DNA from: Candidatus Pacearchaeota archaeon
Lineage (GTDB): Archaea; Nanobdellota; Nanobdellia; Pacearchaeales; GW2011-AR1
NCBI GenBank assembly: GCA_002687255.1
Contig: NYZR01000050.1
Span: 1-6,679, forward strand
Length of the DNA: 6,679 bases
Reading direction: 5' to 3'
Under the pieces are notes generated by a model. The model searched no databases. It saw only the letters and a list, made by a program, of their open reading frames with translations, and was not told where the DNA came from. Positions 4,851 through 6,679 of the stretch are shown in pieces; the first letter of the stretch is position 1; the number at the start of each line of letters is the position of its first letter. A program made the translations under genes and the position numbers.

Positions 4851-4900
4851 TGTTTCCTTTCTGTTGTATGCCCTAAGGGTCATATCACAGAAAGGAAACA
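4851..4900. other. Candidate attP for the serine integrase
   Basis: A perfect 14-bp inverted repeat, TGTTTCCTTTCTGT (4851-4864) and ACAGAAAGGAAACA (4887-4900), flanks a 22-base centre that is itself nearly symmetric (ATG-CCCTAAGGG-TCAT). The dyad axis falls between A4875 and A4876, which would make a non-palindromic AA central dinucleotide. With a few gaps the symmetry extends to GAGC (4844) and GCTC (4908). An approximately 50-bp site with inner and outer half-site arms, lying immediately 5' of int, is what large serine integrases use. Alternatives are an operator controlling int or an RNA hairpin, but no T-run follows on either strand. Confidence 0.6.
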
Positions 4901-4906
4901 TGGTGC

Positions 4907-4922
4907 TCAACCGTCCGGTTGA
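4907..4922. repeat. 16-bp palindrome TCAACCGTCCGGTTGA
   Basis: Two perfect 7-bp arms surround a 2-base centre, immediately beside the attP candidate. Its GGTTGA half resembles the GGTTGAACGG at the start of element copy C. It could be an operator or an accessory recombination-factor site. No binding protein can be named. Confidence 0.45.
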
Positions 4923-4924
4923 AC

Positions 4925-4940
4925 CCGGTCCTCTGACCGG
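4925..4940. repeat. 16-bp dyad CCGGTC-N4-GACCGG
   Basis: A perfect 6-bp inverted repeat with a 4-base loop lies three bases past the previous palindrome. No T-run adjoins it on either strand, so it is not an obvious terminator. It probably belongs to the int/attP control region. Confidence 0.4.
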
Positions 4941-4954
4941 AGGCCCATGATACG

Positions 4955-4978
4955 TCAAATAGCCCCCTCAAGGGGGGC
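4955..4978 (-). terminator. Terminator at the end of the lysis cassette
   Basis: On the minus strand GCCCCCC, a short loop and GGGGGC (paired arms within 4978-4962) are followed by TATTTGA. It lies about 33 bases past the stop of the holin-like gene. The T-tract is weak, so termination may be partial. Confidence 0.6.
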
Positions 4979-5011
4979 GTATGGACGTTTGGCAGGAGTA
5001 TTGGGGACAGG

Positions 5012-5239
5012 TCACCGAGGTGTTCGGGCCTTCCGGTCGTGGTACTCCTGATGCTCTTCTTGCCACTCGATGACTTCGTCTAGTTGCTCGTCAATCTCAT
5101 GGACGGTCTCGGAGATGTCCTCCAGCATGTCGAGGGCCTTGCCGTGGGAGTCGCCGTTCTCTTTCCATAGCCGTCTGAACATGCCGGTGATGACAGCGGC
5201 TGCAATCAGGCCGAGGGCACCGATGAGTTCAGGGATCAT
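5012..5239 (-). CDS. Holin-like small membrane protein, 75 aa
   Basis: One predicted membrane helix near the N-terminus (residues about 4-20, ELIGALGLIAAAVITGM) is followed by basic residues (FRRLWK) and then a long charged coiled coil (about 33-68, rich in E, D, H and Q). This layout recurs in small membrane proteins encoded beside actinophage lysins, often annotated as holins. It would sit in the inner membrane and release or activate the endolysin. The ATG overlaps the amidase stop by four bases (ATGA), so translation is coupled, and no strong separate Shine-Dalgarno is visible. With a single helix and a cytoplasmic or periplasmic coil, an accessory or pinholin-type role is also possible. 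The holin call rests on topology plus the neighbouring amidase. Confidence 0.7.
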   Translation of the reverse strand: MIPELIGALGLIAAAVITGMFRRLWKENGDSHGKALDMLEDISETVHEIDEQLDEVIEWQEEHQEYHDRKARTPR

Positions 5240-5859
5240 CCGTTGGCCCCAGCCTTCTCGTAGAGGGCCTCGATGTCTGCGTAGAGGGCAGCCACTTCCA
5301 TCTCGATGGCCTCGACCCTCTCCTTGAGAGGTCCAAGGTCGGGCAGTGGATCAGGGATAGGGACATCGACTGGCCTGGGCTCGAACATGCCCGCACGGAT
5401 CATGCGCTCAATGTCTGGGCCGGGACAGGAGGTGGCCTTGAGTTCGTTGTGGCCGACGACTGCTGTGGCACTTGGTTGCATGGTCCTGATGACCTTGATC
5501 CGTTTGCGGACTGCGGCGACCAGTTCGTCAGATGGTGGCTGGCCGGGGCCGACCATCAAGCCGAGGGCGTAGTAGGCCTTGTTGTTGCGGGTGCCGCCTT
5601 GGGCACCAGAGCGGTGTGTCAGTCCCCTGCCCTCGAAGACGTTGCCGTCCTGATCGATCATCTCGTTGTAGGCGAGATCCCACCACGACTTGGGTGGGCT
5701 CATGTGGTTTCGCTGAATCGACTTCACCAGGCGGGTTGAATCGCCCTCGATGTGGAAGCCCATCCAGTGAAGGCAGACGCCCTTGAGTTTCGTTGACAGG
5801 GGCAGGGTCTTGACCGGTGGCGAGGCTCCCCACTTCGCTCGGCTGATGTAGGTGCTCAT
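5236..5859 (-). CDS. Endolysin: N-acetylmuramoyl-L-alanine amidase (PGRP/amidase_2 fold), 207 aa
   Basis: Hydrolyses the amide bond between N-acetylmuramic acid and L-alanine in peptidoglycan, for host lysis. Residues about 26-150 carry the zinc-amidase signature: H31 in GVCLHWMG, H137 in VVGHNEL and C145 in TSCPG as probable metal ligands, with Y64 (DLAYNEMID) and K141 as candidate catalytic residues. The FEGRGLTHRSGAQ segment is also typical. After a Pro-rich linker (about 161-174) the C-terminus is a coiled coil (about 175-202, LKERVEAIEMEVAALYADIE) rather than a recognisable wall-binding domain. There is no signal peptide, so export depends on a holin. I chose ATG 5859: GGAGGT is 7 bases upstream, and the ATG overlaps the preceding stop (ATGA). 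The helix could oligomerise or contact the coiled coil of the next gene's product. Confidence 0.92.
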   Translation of the reverse strand: MSTYISRAKWGASPPVKTLPLSTKLKGVCLHWMGFHIEGDSTRLVKSIQRNHMSPPKSWWDLAYNEMIDQDGNVFEGRGLTHRSGAQGGTRNNKAYYALGLMVGPGQPPSDELVAAVRKRIKVIRTMQPSATAVVGHNELKATSCPGPDIERMIRAGMFEPRPVDVPIPDPLPDLGPLKERVEAIEMEVAALYADIEALYEKAGANG

Positions 5860-6305
5860 TCGGTGACCTCCACCCATGAGGTCGTGTCCTCGTCCCACTC
5901 GTACATGCCGTCATCGACTTGCACCCACGACACGGTGTCCTCGTCCCACTTGTAGAACTTAGAGCCTCCCCTAACTACGTCGTCATCGGGCCTTGGCGTT
6001 GGTGCTTGCCAGACGTAGTTCTCGTCCAGCACCCATGACTCGTAGAACGACGGTGTGGCGAAACCCGTGCCGTCCCAAGTGCTGCCGACGCCTGCGTAGT
6101 TCATGTGCAGCGGGGTGCCCCCATCGGGCTGACCGTCTGGGCCGTAGTGAATGTTGCCACCCGTGTTGTAGGAGGTCTGTATCCATGTGCCGCCGAGGCC
6201 GAGGTCGTCGGCTAGGAACTCTTGCCCCCGATGCTCTTGGTCATCTCCGACGACCAGCACCCGTAGGACGATGTTGTTTTGGTCAATCTCTGCGAAATGG
6301 GCCAT
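5856..6305 (-). CDS. Small phage tail-associated protein of the marine 'MAHFA' type, 149 aa
   Basis: It starts MAHFAEIDQNNIVLRVLVVG and contains GTWIQTSYNTGGNIHYGPDG, then NYAGVGSTWD, then FYESWVLDENYVWQAPTPRP. This segment order is one I recognise from small proteins next to tail-fibre genes in cyanophages and other aquatic phages. Their molecular role is not known to me; a virion, probably tail-fibre, component is the usual reading. The C-terminus carries two copies of a 17-residue unit, FYKWDEDTVSWVQVDDG and MYEWDEDTTSWVEVTE, where one copy is commoner in my recollection. The ATG overlaps the stop of the upstream fibre gene by one base (TGATG), with only a weak Shine-Dalgarno, so translation is probably coupled. 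Its stop overlaps the amidase start. Confidence 0.82.
   Translation of the reverse strand: MAHFAEIDQNNIVLRVLVVGDDQEHRGQEFLADDLGLGGTWIQTSYNTGGNIHYGPDGQPDGGTPLHMNYAGVGSTWDGTGFATPSFYESWVLDENYVWQAPTPRPDDDVVRGGSKFYKWDEDTVSWVQVDDGMYEWDEDTTSWVEVTE
5884..5950. repeat. 51-bp-period tandem repeat in the tail-associated gene
   Basis: GTGTCCTCGTCCCACT occurs at 5884-5899 and again at 5935-5950, a 51-bp period equal to 17 codons. It encodes the doubled Y-[KE]-WDEDT-x-SWV unit. It is in frame and so can expand or contract without breaking the gene. Confidence 0.8.
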
Positions 6306-6679
6306 CAGATGGCGTACCTCACGATCACGATTCCCGAGCCACCAGCGCCACCAGCATCGGGACTTCCCTCAGCGGCCCCGTTTCCGCAGCCGCCACCTCC
6401 GCCGCCCGTATTCGCAGTTGCGTTCTGTGGCGCGCCGCTACTGCCGCCATTCCCGCCGCCACCGGCCCCGCCTTGGCAGACGTATGTCCCACCAGCGGAA
6501 CCACCCCCGCCACCAGCGAAGTAGCCGCCGTCACCCGTTGAGGTCGCCGTCGCCCATGTGGAAAACGAACCGCTTCCAATACCCCCGACACCGGTGGTTA
6601 TTCCGGGACCACCTGCCGCACCAGCACCACCGCCACCGCCGTTGTACGGTATGGCATTGAAATTGCCATCTCCACCGTC
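6305..6679 (-). CDS. Glycine-rich tail fibre / adhesin, C-terminal part (runs off right edge)
   Basis: The minus strand from 6679 is open for 124 codons to TGA at 6307-6305. The product is dominated by Gly-rich blocks (for example YNGGGGGAGAAGGPG, GYFAGGGGGSAGG, NTGGGGGGCGNGA) and ends GGSGIVIVRYAI. This hydrophobic last strand after a poly-Gly stretch is characteristic of glycine-rich tail-fibre or receptor-binding tips and related surface proteins in tailed phages. Such regions are often the host-range determinant. The start, shaft and virion-attachment domain lie beyond the window, so the full length is unknown. Two Cys residues occur in the Gly-rich part. It is the most upstream visible gene of the lysis cassette and overlaps the MAHF-type gene by one base. 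Pro/Arg-rich frames on the opposite strand are shadows of its Gly codons. Confidence 0.85.
   Translation of the reverse strand, partial: DGGDGNFNAIPYNGGGGGAGAAGGPGITTGVGGIGSGSFSTWATATSTGDGGYFAGGGGGSAGGTYVCQGGAGGGGNGGSSGAPQNATANTGGGGGGCGNGAAEGSPDAGGAGGSGIVIVRYAI

Noticed and set aside
5993..6660. Long Pro/Arg/His-rich plus-strand frames near the right edge
   Set aside because: These are the antisense of GGC/GGT-rich fibre codons, which read as Pro/Ala/Arg on the other strand.

Overview
This window is best read as part of a temperate tailed-phage genome of moderately high GC, not ordinary host chromosome. It holds a partial glycine-rich tail-fibre or adhesin C-terminus, a small tail-associated protein of a kind common in marine phages, an amidase endolysin, a holin-like protein, a large serine integrase, a phage-type dNMP kinase and the N-terminus of a RecB/Cas4-like nuclease. 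The last two families and the dense, overlapping gene packing are typical of actinobacteriophages. The fibre and tail-associated proteins resemble those of aquatic phages. A phage of an aquatic or marine actinobacterium is therefore the most economical guess. Host and habitat are inference.

Layout, right to left, because most genes are on the minus strand. (1) 6679-5012 is a tail/lysis cassette: glycine-rich fibre end, then the MAHF-type protein, the PGRP-fold amidase and the holin-like protein. The junctions are 1-4 base overlaps, and a minus-strand hairpin terminator follows at 4962-4978. (2) 4978-4796 is a dyad-rich intergenic stretch. Its core is a 50-bp near-palindrome (4851-4900) that has the architecture of a serine-integrase attP, lying just upstream of int. 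(3) 4795-3170 is the 541-residue serine integrase. (4) 2461-3092 is a two-gene plus-strand cassette of unknown function, convergent with int. (5) 2182-2460 is a mostly gene-free divergent region with a strikingly AT-rich core (about 2235-2335). (6) 2145-1 is a minus-strand early-type region: dNMP kinase, a small TTG-start membrane protein, twin operator palindromes, a three-gene operon (two unknown proteins and a coiled-coil/HTH protein), a terminator, and finally the nuclease gene running off the left edge.

The most interesting observation is a 27-bp sequence present three times (290-316, 2155-2181, 4805-4831). Each copy is in the same orientation and ends exactly 9 bases before the start codon of the first gene of a minus-strand unit: nuclease, dNMP kinase and integrase. 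It behaves like a start-associated or shared regulatory element that ties integration, nucleotide metabolism and DNA processing into one regulon. Two perfect 17-bp palindromes, TGTCCAG-N3-CTGGACA, 37 bp apart upstream of the HTH-containing operon form a second apparent control circuit. Together with the attP candidate they suggest a compact, so far undescribed lysogeny/early control region.

Four genes come from direct translation, because they run off an edge or use non-ATG starts: both edge-truncated genes, the 54-residue TTG-start protein, and the GTG-start forms of the dNMP kinase and HTH protein.
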